Below are positions 28,151-38,301 of a stretch of 64,000 nt of DNA, piece by piece (positions within the stretch are counted from its first letter, which is position 1; each line of letters begins with the position of its first letter). Below the pieces are notes generated by a model that saw only the letters and a program-made list of their open reading frames with translations, searched no databases and was not told the origin of the DNA. The DNA is from Afipia massiliensis (lineage in GTDB: Bacteria > Pseudomonadota > Alphaproteobacteria > Rhizobiales > Xanthobacteraceae). The translations under genes were made by a program, and so were the position numbers. The DNA is taken from assembly GCF_014203115.1 (NCBI RefSeq), contig NZ_JACHIJ010000004.1, positions 496,001 to 560,000 of the forward strand. Reading direction: 5' to 3'.

Positions 28151-29554
28151 TCATCCAAGAAGCCCGGCCAAGTAAAGCAACACCCCCGCCGAGGCGCAGG
28201 CAGCCAGCGTCTGCAACATTCCGGCATTGAAGCGGAATATCGCTGCAGCCGCCGCGAGCGACAGCGCAAGCGCCCACGGATCGACGCTCCTGAGCATAGG
28301 AGCCTCGAACCAGAACCCGAAACCGCGCACCGGAAATGTTTCGCGAAAAACGGTGTGGATCGCGAACCAGATCGCAAGGTTCAGGATCACGCCCACCACT
28401 GCTGCGGTGATCGCGGAAAGCGCCCCCGCGAGCGCCTTGTTACCGCGCATCATCTCGATAAACGGCGCGCCGAGAAAGATCCAGAGGAAGCAAGGCGTGA
28501 AGGTCACCCAGGTCGCCAGCAGCCCGCCCAGCGTTCCCGCCATCATGGGCGACAGCGGGCCGGGATCGCGAAAGGCGGCCATGAAGCCCACGAACTGCAA
28601 CACCATGATCAGCGGACCGGGCGTGGTCTCGGCCATGCCCAATCCGTCGAGCATCTCGCCCGGACGCAGCCAATGGTAATTCTCCACGGCCTGCTGCGCG
28701 ACATACGCCAGCACCGCATAGGCGCCGCCGAACGTCACCATGGCCATCTTGCTGAAGAACACCGCAATCTGCGTGAAGACGTTGTGCTCTCCGAGCAGCA
28801 GAAGAAGCGCGGCCACGGGTATCAGCCACAACAGCAACCAAACGACGGCCACCCGCAGGGAGCGCCCGAGGTTCGGGCGTGCATGGCCGGGCACTTCGTC
28901 GCCCAGCAAGGCATCGACCATAGCCGTGGAATTTTTGCTGTCATGCCCGCCGCCGACTGCGAACACCGCAAGCTCGGCCCGGCCACCGAAGTAGCCAATC
29001 AATCCAGCAACTACGATGATGATCGGAAACGGAATATCAAAAAAGAAGATCGCGACGAATGCCGCGGCCGCGAGTCCCTGCATGACCTGATTCTTCAGCG
29101 CCCGCTTGCCGACACGAACGACGGCCTGAATCACGATGGCCAGCACCGCCGCCTTCAGACCGAAAAACAGGGCGGCAACGAATCCGACATTGCCGAATGC
29201 AGCGTAGACGTAACTCAGCGCCATAATGGCGACGATACCGGGGACAATGAACAAGCCTCCCGCCATGATGCCGCCGCGGGTGCGATGCATCAGCCAGCCG
29301 ATATAGGTGGCCAACTGTTGCGCCTCGGGGCCCGGCAACAGCATGCAGTAATTGAGGGCGTGCAAGAACCGGCTTTCGGAAACCCAGCGCTTTTCCTCGA
29401 CAAGAATCCGGTGCATCACCGCGATCTGCCCGGCGGGGCCGCCAAAACTGAGCATCGCCACCCGCAGCCAGACCCGAAATGCTTCGGCCAGACTCGGGAA
29501 ATCCGGAGCAGTCCGCTCGTGCAGAGCCGCTGGCGGCGTGGTCACATCGGTCAT
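28151..29554 (-). CDS. chrA: Chromate transporter, long-chain two-domain type
   Basis: A 467-residue membrane protein of the CHR superfamily exporting chromate. The N-terminal half has SFGGPAGQIAVMH and LLPGPEAQQLATYIGW; the second half repeats the pattern as VTFGGAYAVLAYV and ETTPGPLIMVLQFVGF. The ATG at 29554 overlaps the stop of the chrB-like gene (ATGA), giving the start and showing coupling. Confidence 0.92.
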   Translation of the reverse strand: MTDVTTPPAALHERTAPDFPSLAEAFRVWLRVAMLSFGGPAGQIAVMHRILVEEKRWVSESRFLHALNYCMLLPGPEAQQLATYIGWLMHRTRGGIMAGGLFIVPGIVAIMALSYVYAAFGNVGFVAALFFGLKAAVLAIVIQAVVRVGKRALKNQVMQGLAAAAFVAIFFFDIPFPIIIVVAGLIGYFGGRAELAVFAVGGGHDSKNSTAMVDALLGDEVPGHARPNLGRSLRVAVVWLLLWLIPVAALLLLLGEHNVFTQIAVFFSKMAMVTFGGAYAVLAYVAQQAVENYHWLRPGEMLDGLGMAETTPGPLIMVLQFVGFMAAFRDPGPLSPMMAGTLGGLLATWVTFTPCFLWIFLGAPFIEMMRGNKALAGALSAITAAVVGVILNLAIWFAIHTVFRETFPVRGFGFWFEAPMLRSVDPWALALSLAAAAAIFRFNAGMLQTLAACASAGVLLYLAGLLG

Positions 29555-30381
29555 GCCTTCGCTTTCACTTTCGCTTTGTGCGATGGCCAATTGTGGGGTT
29601 CGTCGGTGGCATCCCGACACCAACGATAGAAGGCATCGTACAGCCCCAGACCCGCTTCGAGCTGTTCGAGGTCGTCGGAGTACATTCGCGACAATCCCAG
29701 TGAAGCCGCAAGCAGGCCGGGTGCCTCCGGCGAAAGATCGAGGCGCGCTGTATCCGCCGCCCGCACGATGGTCGCAAGACGCTTGAGCGGCTCGAGTCCC
29801 AGCCCGAATTCCTCGACCATAACATCGAACGTACAGAGCTCTCCGCGATGGCTCCAGTGGACGTTTTCAATATCGAAGGCAGCGGCACCAAAACGCTCCG
29901 CAACAGCTTCGACCTCGGAGGCGCTTACGAAAAGAAATACCGCGGAAGGGTCGACGAACCGGCGGATCAGCCACGGGCAGGCGATGCGATCGATCTTCGG
30001 TCGGGCGCGTGTAACCCATACGGTTCGCCCTTGTGGATCGCGGGCAGGAAGCTTGGACACAGGAACAAGCGGGCGCCCCTCCTTCGCCCACGCTTCAATT
30101 CCGCCTTCAAGAATGTTGGCGGAGGCGCCGGCATGACGCAGCCACGCGGCGACACCCTCGCTGAGTTTGTGTCCTTTTCGGCAAATCGCGACGACGGTCC
30201 GCTTTGAAAAGCCCGGCGCCCACTCGGCGACTTCCCTGTGGCTGCGGCGGATAGCGCCGGGAACCAATCGCGGGTCGGCGTTGAAATCCTCGTCGATCCT
30301 GACATCAACGAGTACCGGGCACGCGGGCGTACCGATTAAACGGGCAAGCTTATCAGGGGAGATTGCGTTGATTGCTGACAT
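29551..30381 (-). CDS. chrB: Rhodanese-ChrB fusion protein (chromate resistance)
   Basis: 276 residues. Residues about 5-110 are a rhodanese domain with the catalytic-loop Cys in VAICRKGHK (about 67). Residues about 115-270 match the ChrB C-terminal type (TRARPKIDRIACPWLIRRFVDP, HRGELCTFDVMVEEF). ChrB proteins act in chromate sensing or reduction; the fused rhodanese may bring a reactive thiol. It precedes chrA in a two-gene operon. Confidence 0.88.
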   Translation of the reverse strand: MSAINAISPDKLARLIGTPACPVLVDVRIDEDFNADPRLVPGAIRRSHREVAEWAPGFSKRTVVAICRKGHKLSEGVAAWLRHAGASANILEGGIEAWAKEGRPLVPVSKLPARDPQGRTVWVTRARPKIDRIACPWLIRRFVDPSAVFLFVSASEVEAVAERFGAAAFDIENVHWSHRGELCTFDVMVEEFGLGLEPLKRLATIVRAADTARLDLSPEAPGLLAASLGLSRMYSDDLEQLEAGLGLYDAFYRWCRDATDEPHNWPSHKAKVKAKA

Positions 30382-30539
30382 GATGCGTCCTTGTTGGAAA
30401 ACCGGACGCGATTCTTGGGCATGTCGCCTTGTGGGGAGATCGCTTCCCCATAACTTGAAGTAAAATCAAGGAGTGCAATTTTGTCAATTGCGGATTGGCT
30501 GGGCTGACCGCCCGGCGATACGCATTGACCAAGGTTTGA

Positions 30540-30629
30540 TGGCGGAGAGGGAGGGATTCGAACCCCCGATAGGCTTGCACCTATGCCGCATTTCGAGTGC
30601 GGTGCATTCGACCACTCTGCCACCTCTCC
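30540..30629 (-). tRNA. tRNA-Ser (anticodon CGA)
   Basis: The 90-base gene on the minus strand includes an encoded CCA. The anticodon stem CCGCA/TGCGG encloses CTCGAAA, giving anticodon CGA. The long variable arm (TAGGTGCAAGCCTA) and the T-arm GGGTTCGAATCCC are present. Confidence 0.97.
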
Positions 30630-30669
30630 AGGTACCAAAGCAGCGGTTTCCCGCCGGGTCGCGGGGCGA

Positions 30670-30698
30670 GTTCTATGCGAGGATGCCGGTCCAGACAA
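30670..30698 (-). promoter_or_regulatory. Sigma70-type promoter for tRNA-Ser(CGA)
   Basis: On the minus strand TTGTCT (30693-30698), 17 bases, then TAGAAC (30670-30675), about 40 bases before the tRNA 5' end. Spacing is ideal and both boxes are close to consensus. Confidence 0.5.
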
Positions 30699-30832
30699 GG
30701 CACCGGCAGCCTTTTCGTGCCATTTAGAGAGAATGGATCGGGCTCGCCGGAAACGCCACGGCCACGAAAGCCTTCTGGGCGCTGCACCTGACCTCGAAGC
30801 CGATGCGCGCACCCGCCCGCAGATTTCTCGCC

Positions 30833-31909
30833 TCACCCCTTTTTCTTCTCTTTCGCATTGCGCATGGTGAAGCGCGCGTTGCCGAGCCCAGTCCCGATGG
30901 TAAGGATCCCCCAGCGCTTGTAGTCCTGCATGAAGGGGATCTCGCTTAAGCCCTGCACCACGCCGTCATTGTGCATCAGTACCGCGGTGTCGTGATCGCC
31001 GATGCTCGGGATCAGTTCGATCAGGCTGGCGGGTAGGTTGAATTTGCTGCTTTCCCAGTTCCCCGGCAGATTCTGCGCGCCTTTCTCGATCGAGCCGTCA
31101 GCATCAATCGCACCGGGACACGAGACGCCGATAAACGGCGCAAGCTTCAAACCTTCGGCCTCGGCGCCCTTCAACAACGCTTTCAGCATCCCCGCGAGTT
31201 TCTTCACCGCACCTTCGCGGGTCGGCTCGTCATCGACATGACGCCATAGTTCTGATTTCCAGACCGACGCTTTCGACAGATCGGGGGTCTTCTTCTGGCG
31301 GGTTTCGACCACACCGCAGCGAATGTTGGTGCCGCCGATATCGACCGCGATAATGCTGTCGTGCCCCTCGAAAATCCACGACGGCACCAGATGCGCGCAG
31401 CCGATCAGCGCCGCCTCATCCGGGTGAAACCGGATCGGGATCAGGCTGACTTTTGCGCCGCCCGCCTTGAGAATGATGTCCGCCCGGGCAATCGCCAGTT
31501 CGCCGATCCGGCTTTGCCGAAAGCCGCCGCCGACGATGATCGCCTCGGTCTTGTCCCAGGCCTTGGTCTTGAGAAAGCGCCCCGTGACGTAAGCCAGCTC
31601 CTGGGCGAATTCCTCGATGGCACTGTGGATCAAGGCTGCGGCTTCGACGTCATCACCGACCAGGATCTCGTCCAGTTTCTTCTTGCTGATCTCTTCGGTC
31701 GACTTGGCGCCGAACGGATCATCTCCGTTTTTCTTCAATGGTTTTCGCCACTTATCGAGGATGTCCTGAAACGCCCCCTTGCTGGCCCGGTCGCCCAGAA
31801 AACCATCCTCGTCTTTAAGTTCGATGTTGTAGCTGTCGATGTCCACGGACGGCAGGCGTGCCGCCCCGTGATTGCCGATACCGGCGGTCGTCAGCGTGTC
31901 TTCAGCCAT
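30833..31909 (-). CDS. ROK-family sugar-kinase-like protein with circularly permuted motif order
   Basis: 358 residues from the ATG at 31909. Normal ROK kinases run DIGGT, G(I/V)xxPG, ND, GTG(I/L)G, then IVxGGG and the final G-A/C-A helix. Here the terminal elements come first: IIVGGGF at 124-130 and DEAALIGCAHL at 164-174, followed by AVDIGGTNIRCG at 188-199, GVSCPGAIDADG at 261-272, NLPGNW, the catalytic-type ND at 314-315 and GTGLG at 339-343. The chain then stops in AKEKKKG. The CxCGxxGC zinc motif is missing. It probably binds ATP and a sugar, but activity is unknown. A TTG/GTG start upstream is possible. Confidence 0.8.
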   Translation of the reverse strand: MAEDTLTTAGIGNHGAARLPSVDIDSYNIELKDEDGFLGDRASKGAFQDILDKWRKPLKKNGDDPFGAKSTEEISKKKLDEILVGDDVEAAALIHSAIEEFAQELAYVTGRFLKTKAWDKTEAIIVGGGFRQSRIGELAIARADIILKAGGAKVSLIPIRFHPDEAALIGCAHLVPSWIFEGHDSIIAVDIGGTNIRCGVVETRQKKTPDLSKASVWKSELWRHVDDEPTREGAVKKLAGMLKALLKGAEAEGLKLAPFIGVSCPGAIDADGSIEKGAQNLPGNWESSKFNLPASLIELIPSIGDHDTAVLMHNDGVVQGLSEIPFMQDYKRWGILTIGTGLGNARFTMRNAKEKKKG

Positions 31910-32058
31910 ATCCGGGGACCCCTTGCCTGTTGCGGGGTATAACGGCCGGGGAACCGGATGGTTTCGGGGGCACGGGCGCGGCAGCACGGACGGCAGCCTT
32001 AAACGCCAGAAATCGAGCCAAATGGCTTATAAACGGCCCATTTTGGGGTCGCTTTTTC

Positions 32059-32086
32059 TTGACTCGTTGTCTTCTGCGGCTATAAC
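32059..32086 (+). promoter_or_regulatory. Strong sigma70-type promoter for rplU-rpmA
   Basis: TTGACT (32059-32064), 16 bases, TATAAC (32081-32086). This is the best promoter match I saw in the window. It predicts a start near 32093, about 245 bases before rplU, hence a long leader. Confidence 0.7.
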
Positions 32087-32097
32087 ACCCGCAACCC

Positions 32098-32127
32098 GGC
32101 GCGGGATTTCTCGCGCCGTTTGTTTTT
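32098..32127 (+). promoter_or_regulatory. Leader hairpin with T-tract before rplU (possible attenuator)
   Basis: GGCGCG (32098-32103) pairs with CGCGCC (32112-32117), followed by GTTTGTTTTT. It stands about 5 bases after the predicted transcription start and has the form of an intrinsic terminator, so early termination or autoregulation by a ribosomal protein is plausible. The rest of the leader to 32339 has one degenerate palindromic repeat. Confidence 0.5.
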
Positions 32128-32339
32128 GTGCGACCGGCCGGACGGCTCCGATACGAGAGCAGCCCCGATAGCGCAGAGATTTCGCGATGATCAAGTGATG
32201 ATCGCGGTGAACCCATCGAGCGCGGCCAGCAAAAGTGGAAACCGGTTTTGCGTCCGGTCGCGCTTAAGATGTAACGACTGAACAAGAAGCCGGGCCGGAT
32301 TTATCCGAGCATCGGAATCGAACACGAAGGATGAAAACG

Positions 32340-32840
32340 ATGTTCGCAGTCATCAAAACCGGCGGCCGGCAGTTCCGCGTCGTACCGGATGATGTGCTCG
32401 AGATTGGCAAGATCGCCGGCGATGTCGGAACGATCGTGCAGCTTGGCGAAGTAATGGTGGTTGGTGGCGACACGCCGGTCCTCGGATTCCCGTTCGTTTC
32501 GGGTGCGTCCGTGGCCGCCGAAGTGCTGGACCACAAGCGCGGCCCGAAGGTGATTTCCTTCAAGAAGCGCCGCCGCAAGAATTCGAAGCGCAAGCGCGGC
32601 TATCGCGATGAAATCACGGTGATCCGCGTCACCGAGATTCTCACCGACGGCAAGGCCCCGACCGTGGGTCCGCGTCCGAAGCGTGAAAAGAAGATCGAGG
32701 CCGCTCCGGTGGACGGTGACGAGGCTCCGGCCAAGGTCGCCAAGAAGGCTCCGGCCAAAAAGGCAGCGTCAACAGCCGCCGCCAAGCCAAAGACCGCGGC
32801 CAAGAAAGCCGCGCCGAAGGCAAAGAGCGACGAAAAGTGA
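32340..32840 (+). CDS. rplU: Ribosomal protein L21 with long Lys/Ala tail
   Basis: 50S subunit protein binding 23S rRNA. The core (1 to about 105) is standard: FAVIKTGGRQFRV, DHKRGPKVISFKKRRRKNSK, HVT-like end VIRVTEIL. The ATG at 32340 gives the conserved N-terminus and sits 9 bases after GAAGG; an in-frame ATG at 32331 abuts that site. The C-terminal 60 residues are Lys/Ala/Pro-rich (KKAPAKKAAS type), far longer than the roughly 103-residue E. coli protein. Followed by rpmA. Confidence 0.96.
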   Translation: MFAVIKTGGRQFRVVPDDVLEIGKIAGDVGTIVQLGEVMVVGGDTPVLGFPFVSGASVAAEVLDHKRGPKVISFKKRRRKNSKRKRGYRDEITVIRVTEILTDGKAPTVGPRPKREKKIEAAPVDGDEAPAKVAKKAPAKKAASTAAAKPKTAAKKAAPKAKSDEK

Positions 32841-32896
32841 AATGATTCCGTCAAGGAATCGGTCTATAGCTTAAAGCGAATTTTGGAGACGGAGCC

Positions 32897-33166
32897 ATGG
32901 CTCACAAAAAAGCAGGCGGTTCATCGCGCAACGGACGCGACTCGGCAGGCAAGCGCCTTGGCATCAAGGCGTTCGGCGGCGAGCACGTGATTCCGGGCAA
33001 CATCATTGCACGTCAGCGCGGCACCACCTGGCACCCCGGCCTTAACGTCGGCATGGGCACGGATCATACCCTGTTCGCCAAGGTTGAAGGCCGCGTCGAA
33101 TTCCGCGCCAAAGCCAACGGCCGCACCTTCATCTCGGTTATTCCGATGGCGGTTGCGGCTGAATAA
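32897..33166 (+). CDS. rpmA: Ribosomal protein L27
   Basis: 89 residues of the large-subunit protein near the peptidyl-transferase centre. It begins [20 protein letters not shown] without the cleavable extension seen in Firmicutes and has [17 protein letters not shown]. It is co-transcribed with rplU (56-base gap) and followed by a terminator. Confidence 0.98.
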   Translation: MAHKKAGGSSRNGRDSAGKRLGIKAFGGEHVIPGNIIARQRGTTWHPGLNVGMGTDHTLFAKVEGRVEFRAKANGRTFISVIPMAVAAE

Positions 33167-33225
33167 ACGGTAGACACATCGCGTCTGCCGGGTCTCGTTG
33201 AACCGGCAGAGCACTGGAAGGCTCG

Positions 33226-33260
33226 AAGGGGAGACGGGTAACCGGCCTCCCCTTTTGTTT
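33226..33260 (+). terminator. Intrinsic terminator after rpmA
   Basis: AAGGGGAG (33226-33233) pairs with CTCCCCTT (33247-33254), followed by TTTTGTTTT. The next gene starts 39 bases later, so some read-through or a separate promoter is needed. Confidence 0.8.
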
Positions 33261-33298
33261 TGCTCGTTTTGGGGACGGGCACATCACGGAGCCTGACC

Positions 33299-33886
33299 AT
33301 GTTGCTGGAAAAGCCAACGCCCACGTTGCGGGAATCAAGAGCCGTCGTCCTCGAGACCGATCGGCTGGTTTTGCGTCAGCCGACGCTCGCGGACGTAAAA
33401 GCCATTGCGCGTGTCGTCGGCGACAAGCGCGTGTCGGTTAATTTACGCCGCGTACCGCATCCCTACACGGCCGACGATGCGATCAGCTTCGTGACCACCA
33501 TCGCCGCCACCATCGACACCGTATTTCTGGTCGAGCACGAGCGTGCCGCGATCGGGCTTGTCGGCGTGAGCTGGGAAAACGAAAACGCGCCGGAACTCGG
33601 TTACTGCTTCGGTGTCGATCACTGGGGCAAGGGCTACGCGACGGAATCCGCGCGGGCCGTGATCGATTACGCCTTCGAGGAATTCGCCATCGACGAACTG
33701 CTGTCCGGGGCGCGGGTGCTGAATCCGGCCTCGCGCCATGTGCTGGAGAAGTGCGGCTTCCAGTGGACCGGCGTTGAACTGCACCGCTTCCTGACGCTTG
33801 GATCATCGACACCGGTCGATCGCTTCAAGCTGGAGCGCGGCGTGTGGGCTTCGCTCAAGAGCTGGAGCAGCTCAACGCGGCGGTGA
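33299..33886 (+). CDS. GNAT acetyltransferase, RimJ/RimL type
   Basis: 195 residues from the ATG at 33299. It begins with the RimJ-like ETDRLVLRQPTLADVKAI, then the acetyl-CoA region PELGYCFGVDHWGKGYATES (motif A) and ASRHVLEKCGFQWTG (motif B). It likely N-acetylates a protein or small amine; the substrate is not evident. It lies between rpmA and a palindromic repeat, with the EamA genes convergent. Confidence 0.88.
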   Translation: MLLEKPTPTLRESRAVVLETDRLVLRQPTLADVKAIARVVGDKRVSVNLRRVPHPYTADDAISFVTTIAATIDTVFLVEHERAAIGLVGVSWENENAPELGYCFGVDHWGKGYATESARAVIDYAFEEFAIDELLSGARVLNPASRHVLEKCGFQWTGVELHRFLTLGSSTPVDRFKLERGVWASLKSWSSSTRR

Positions 33887-33892
33887 GCTGCC

Positions 33893-33933
33893 AGAGCATG
33901 ATCCTTTCGAGAAACCGGTGAGGATCATGCTCT
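33893..33933. repeat. Palindromic GCATGATC repeat with 12-bp perfect arms
   Basis: AGAGCATGATCC and GGATCATGCTCT form a perfect 12-bp stem around a 17-base loop, between convergent genes. It may also serve as a transcription stop. It belongs to the same family as the copies at 23081, 41507 and 52610. Confidence 0.65.
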
Positions 33934-34858
33934 AGACCACCGTGGGCGGATTGGGCTCCGGCTCGCGATGCATGACCGCGCGTTCACGCAGGAAAATATA
34001 GATTCCCGCGCAGGCCACGATCGTCGCCCCGATCATGGTGTTCAGTGACGGCACGTCGCCGAACACCAGAAATCCGAGCACGATTGCCCATACGATCATC
34101 GTGTACTGAAACGGCGCCACGACGCTGGCGGGCGCCAGAATCAGCGAGCGATTGAGGCAGAGCACGGCGACCACATTGACTGTGCCGCTGACGAGCAACA
34201 GGCCGACAATCAGCCATGTCGGTGGAAGGAAAATGAAGGCGGACACGATTCCACCGAAGACGAACGAGCCCACGACCTGAGTCATGGCCAGAAAAAAGTT
34301 CGACGTGCCACGCACGTAACGCGTCACGATCATGAAGACCGACTGGCACAGGCATCCCGCCAGCGCAATCATTGCCGGCCAGGAAATAGCAGCGCCGGTC
34401 GGGCGCAGCGCGATCAGTACGCCGATGAAACCGACGACCACCGCCGTCCAGCGTCGCCAGCCAACATGCTCGCGCAGGAAAATCGCCGAGAAGGCCGTGA
34501 CAAAGATCGGTGCTGCGAGATAGCAGGTCGTCGCATCCGCCAGCGGAATATACTTGATCGCTGTAAAGAACAGCATGCCGTCGGCGACCGACAGCGCCAT
34601 CCGCAGCACCTGCAATCCGGGCCGCGGCACGCTGCGTACCGCCGCAAAATTGTCTCGCGCGAGAAACGGCAGCAACGTCGCAATGGCCGCAAAACCACGG
34701 ATGAAGAAAAGCTGCGCCGGCGGATAAGCCGCCACCATCATCTTGCTGAAGACATTGACCAGCGAGAAGATCGTGATGGCCGCCAGCATGAACAGAATGC
34801 CCGCCAGCGTCGAGGATCGCGTCGCTGCACCGCTCGATGGTTTGAATGGACTCGTCAT
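33932..34858 (-). CDS. EamA/DMT-family transporter, copy 2
   Basis: A 308-residue inner-membrane protein with ten helices in two EamA repeats: FSLVNVFSKMMVAAYPPAQLFF at the start, and the second-repeat end GFLVFGDVPSLNTMIGATIV. Substrate unknown (metabolite or amino-acid export is common). It begins 5 bases after its upstream paralogue and shares long identical-looking stretches with it (RRWTAVVVGFIGVLIALRP versus RRWVAIGIGFSGVLIALQP), indicating tandem duplication. Confidence 0.88.
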   Translation of the reverse strand: MTSPFKPSSGAATRSSTLAGILFMLAAITIFSLVNVFSKMMVAAYPPAQLFFIRGFAAIATLLPFLARDNFAAVRSVPRPGLQVLRMALSVADGMLFFTAIKYIPLADATTCYLAAPIFVTAFSAIFLREHVGWRRWTAVVVGFIGVLIALRPTGAAISWPAMIALAGCLCQSVFMIVTRYVRGTSNFFLAMTQVVGSFVFGGIVSAFIFLPPTWLIVGLLLVSGTVNVVAVLCLNRSLILAPASVVAPFQYTMIVWAIVLGFLVFGDVPSLNTMIGATIVACAGIYIFLRERAVMHREPEPNPPTVV

Positions 34859-34863
34859 GCGCG

Positions 34864-35784
34864 TCAGCCCGGCGGGGGCACCACCACCGGGTCTTCGTTC
34901 GCAAGAGCGCGCTCGCGCAGGAAGATGTAGAAGCCGGCGCCGATAATCACCGCAGCGCCCAGCAGTGTGGCAACGGAGGGCACGTCGCCGAACGCCACAT
35001 ATCCAAAGATCACCGCCCAGACGATCATCGAATATTGATACGGCACCACGACGCTGGCCGGCGCCAGCATCAGGGAGCGGTTAAGGCTGAGCAGCGCGCC
35101 GACCGAAATACAGGCGGCCAGCAGGAAAAGGCCCAGATCCGTCAGCGGCGGCGTTATCCAGCCCAGCGGCGCCATGATCGCGCCGAAGGTGATGGTGCCC
35201 GCAAACTGGGTCGACGCCAGCACGATGTCGGGCGCATCCCGCAGCGACCGCGTCACCAGCATCAGCCCGGCAAACGACATGCTGCCGCCGAGCGCGATCA
35301 TCGCGGGCCAGCTCACCGTCTGAGCCGAGGGTTGCAGGGCGATCAGCACGCCGCTGAATCCGATCCCGATTGCGACCCATCTTCGCCAGCCAACCCGCTC
35401 GCCAAGGAAGAATGCCGCTCCCGCGGTGACGAAAATCGGCGCCGCCAGATAGTAGGTGATGATATCGGCGAGCGGCAGATAGATCGATGCCGCGAAGAAT
35501 GCGGCGACTTCGGCCGTGGAGAGCACGACGCGCAGAAGCTGCAAACCCGGCCTGCGAATCCGCGTAAACTGCGACCGGTTGCGCCAGATCAGCGGCGACA
35601 GCAGGATCATCGAGCCCAGACCGCGCAGCAGCAGCAATTGCCCCACGGAATAGGTGGCGACGATGTACTTCCCCACCGCGTCGCCAAACGAGAACAGCCA
35701 GACAGCCAGCAGCATCAGCGCGATGCCCGCGAGCCCAGCCGAGCGGTTTCCGGCGTTGGCGGAGATTTTCGCAAGCATGGTCAT
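34864..35784 (-). CDS. EamA/DMT-family transporter, copy 1
   Basis: A 306-residue, ten-helix transporter paralogous to the next gene. It has LAVWLFSFGDAVGKYIVATY, LRVVLSTAEVAAFFAA and VAFGDVPSVATLLGAAVIIG. Both end in a similar FLRERA tail. It is the first gene of a two-gene minus-strand operon divergent from obgE. The gap 35785-36010 has no further gene. Confidence 0.88.
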   Translation of the reverse strand: MTMLAKISANAGNRSAGLAGIALMLLAVWLFSFGDAVGKYIVATYSVGQLLLLRGLGSMILLSPLIWRNRSQFTRIRRPGLQLLRVVLSTAEVAAFFAASIYLPLADIITYYLAAPIFVTAGAAFFLGERVGWRRWVAIGIGFSGVLIALQPSAQTVSWPAMIALGGSMSFAGLMLVTRSLRDAPDIVLASTQFAGTITFGAIMAPLGWITPPLTDLGLFLLAACISVGALLSLNRSLMLAPASVVVPYQYSMIVWAVIFGYVAFGDVPSVATLLGAAVIIGAGFYIFLRERALANEDPVVVPPPG

Positions 35785-35902
35785 GGGGTGCCGCCGGATA
35801 GCGTTAATTCGTCAAAAAAACGAACCGATAACGTCGTTTAGAAGGCAGATGGCGGTTCGGCAACCGTTACAAATGCAGCCTTTATAGCCATATCATGCAT
35901 GA

Positions 35903-37084
<1,182 letters not shown>

Positions 37085-37131
37085 TAATCTGTTCGCAATT
37101 TCAACTTAAGCCCACCACACACTGATTTCCG

Positions 37132-38277
37132 ATGTCGAACCCCAAACTCAAGAATTTCCGCCGCATCGTCGTCAAGGTCGGTTCGTCGCTGCTGATCGAC
37201 GCTGCTGCCGGTGAAGTCCGCGCGACCTGGCTCGCCGCGCTCGCCGCCGATATCGCCAAGCTGCATCAGGCCGGCAAGGATGTGCTCGTCGTCTCATCCG
37301 GATCGATCGCGCTCGGGCGAAGCCGCCTGAAGCTGCCGAGCGGCCTGCTCAAGCTTGAGGAAAGCCAGGCGGCAGCGGCCGTCGGCCAGATCGAACTGGC
37401 GCGCATCTGGTCCGGTGTGCTCGGCCATCACGGCATCGGTGCCGGACAAATTCTGGTCACGCTGCAGGATACCGAAGAGCGGCGGCGTTATCTCAATGCG
37501 CGCTCGACCATCACCAAGCTTCTTGAATGGCGCGCGGTGCCGGTGATCAACGAGAACGACACTGTCGCCACCAACGAAATCCGGTATGGCGACAATGACC
37601 GGCTTGCGGCGCGCGTCGCCACCATGACCAGCGCCGACCTGCTCATTCTACTGTCGGACATCGACGGGCTCTACACCGCGCCGCCGTCGGCCAATCCAAA
37701 TGCGAAACTCATTCCCGTCGTCGAATCCGTCACCGCGGACATCGAGGCGATGGCAGGTGCCGCCGAGTCCGAATTGTCACGCGGCGGCATGCGCACCAAG
37801 ATCGAAGCTGCGAAGATCGCAACCAGCGCCGGCACGCACATGCTGATCGCGTCCGGAAAGATCGAACACCCGTTGCAGGCCATCGCCGACGGCGGACCCT
37901 GCACCTGGTTTCTGACGCCGGCCAATCCCGTCACCGCGCGCAAGCGCTGGATCGCCGGATCGCTCGAGCCGAAAGGCACCCTCACCATCGACGCGGGGGC
38001 GGTCGCGGCCCTGCGCGCCGGCAAGAGCCTGCTGCCGGCGGGCGTGATCCGGGTCGACGGGCAATTCGCACGCGGCGACGCCGTGGTGGTGCGCGGACCC
38101 GACACCCACGAGATCGGCCGCGGCCTTGTCGCCTATGACGCGGATCACGCCGAGCAGATCAAGGGCCGCTCATCCTCGGATGCGGCGCAAATCCTCGGCA
38201 TCACCGGGCGCGCGGAAATGATCCATCGCGACGACCTCGTGGTTGGCGGACCACGCGGCACCGACAGCGCCAAATAG
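37132..38277 (+). CDS. proB: Glutamate 5-kinase
   Basis: 381 residues; phosphorylates glutamate as the first step of proline synthesis. The amino-acid kinase domain has [19 protein letters not shown] and the signature [17 protein letters not shown]-terminal PUA domain (about 275-365) is present, as in the E. coli enzyme. It lies 47 bases after obgE. Confidence 0.97.
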   Translation: MSNPKLKNFRRIVVKVGSSLLIDAAAGEVRATWLAALAADIAKLHQAGKDVLVVSSGSIALGRSRLKLPSGLLKLEESQAAAAVGQIELARIWSGVLGHHGIGAGQILVTLQDTEERRRYLNARSTITKLLEWRAVPVINENDTVATNEIRYGDNDRLAARVATMTSADLLILLSDIDGLYTAPPSANPNAKLIPVVESVTADIEAMAGAAESELSRGGMRTKIEAAKIATSAGTHMLIASGKIEHPLQAIADGGPCTWFLTPANPVTARKRWIAGSLEPKGTLTIDAGAVAALRAGKSLLPAGVIRVDGQFARGDAVVVRGPDTHEIGRGLVAYDADHAEQIKGRSSSDAAQILGITGRAEMIHRDDLVVGGPRGTDSAK

Positions 38278-38301
38278 CGGCGTCCGGCCAAAGCCCGAGC
38301 G

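Noticed and set aside
27347-29629. A 760-codon open frame on the plus strand
   Set aside because: Antisense to the NDH-2 and chrA genes; the composition is Arg/His/Gln-rich and unlike any protein family.
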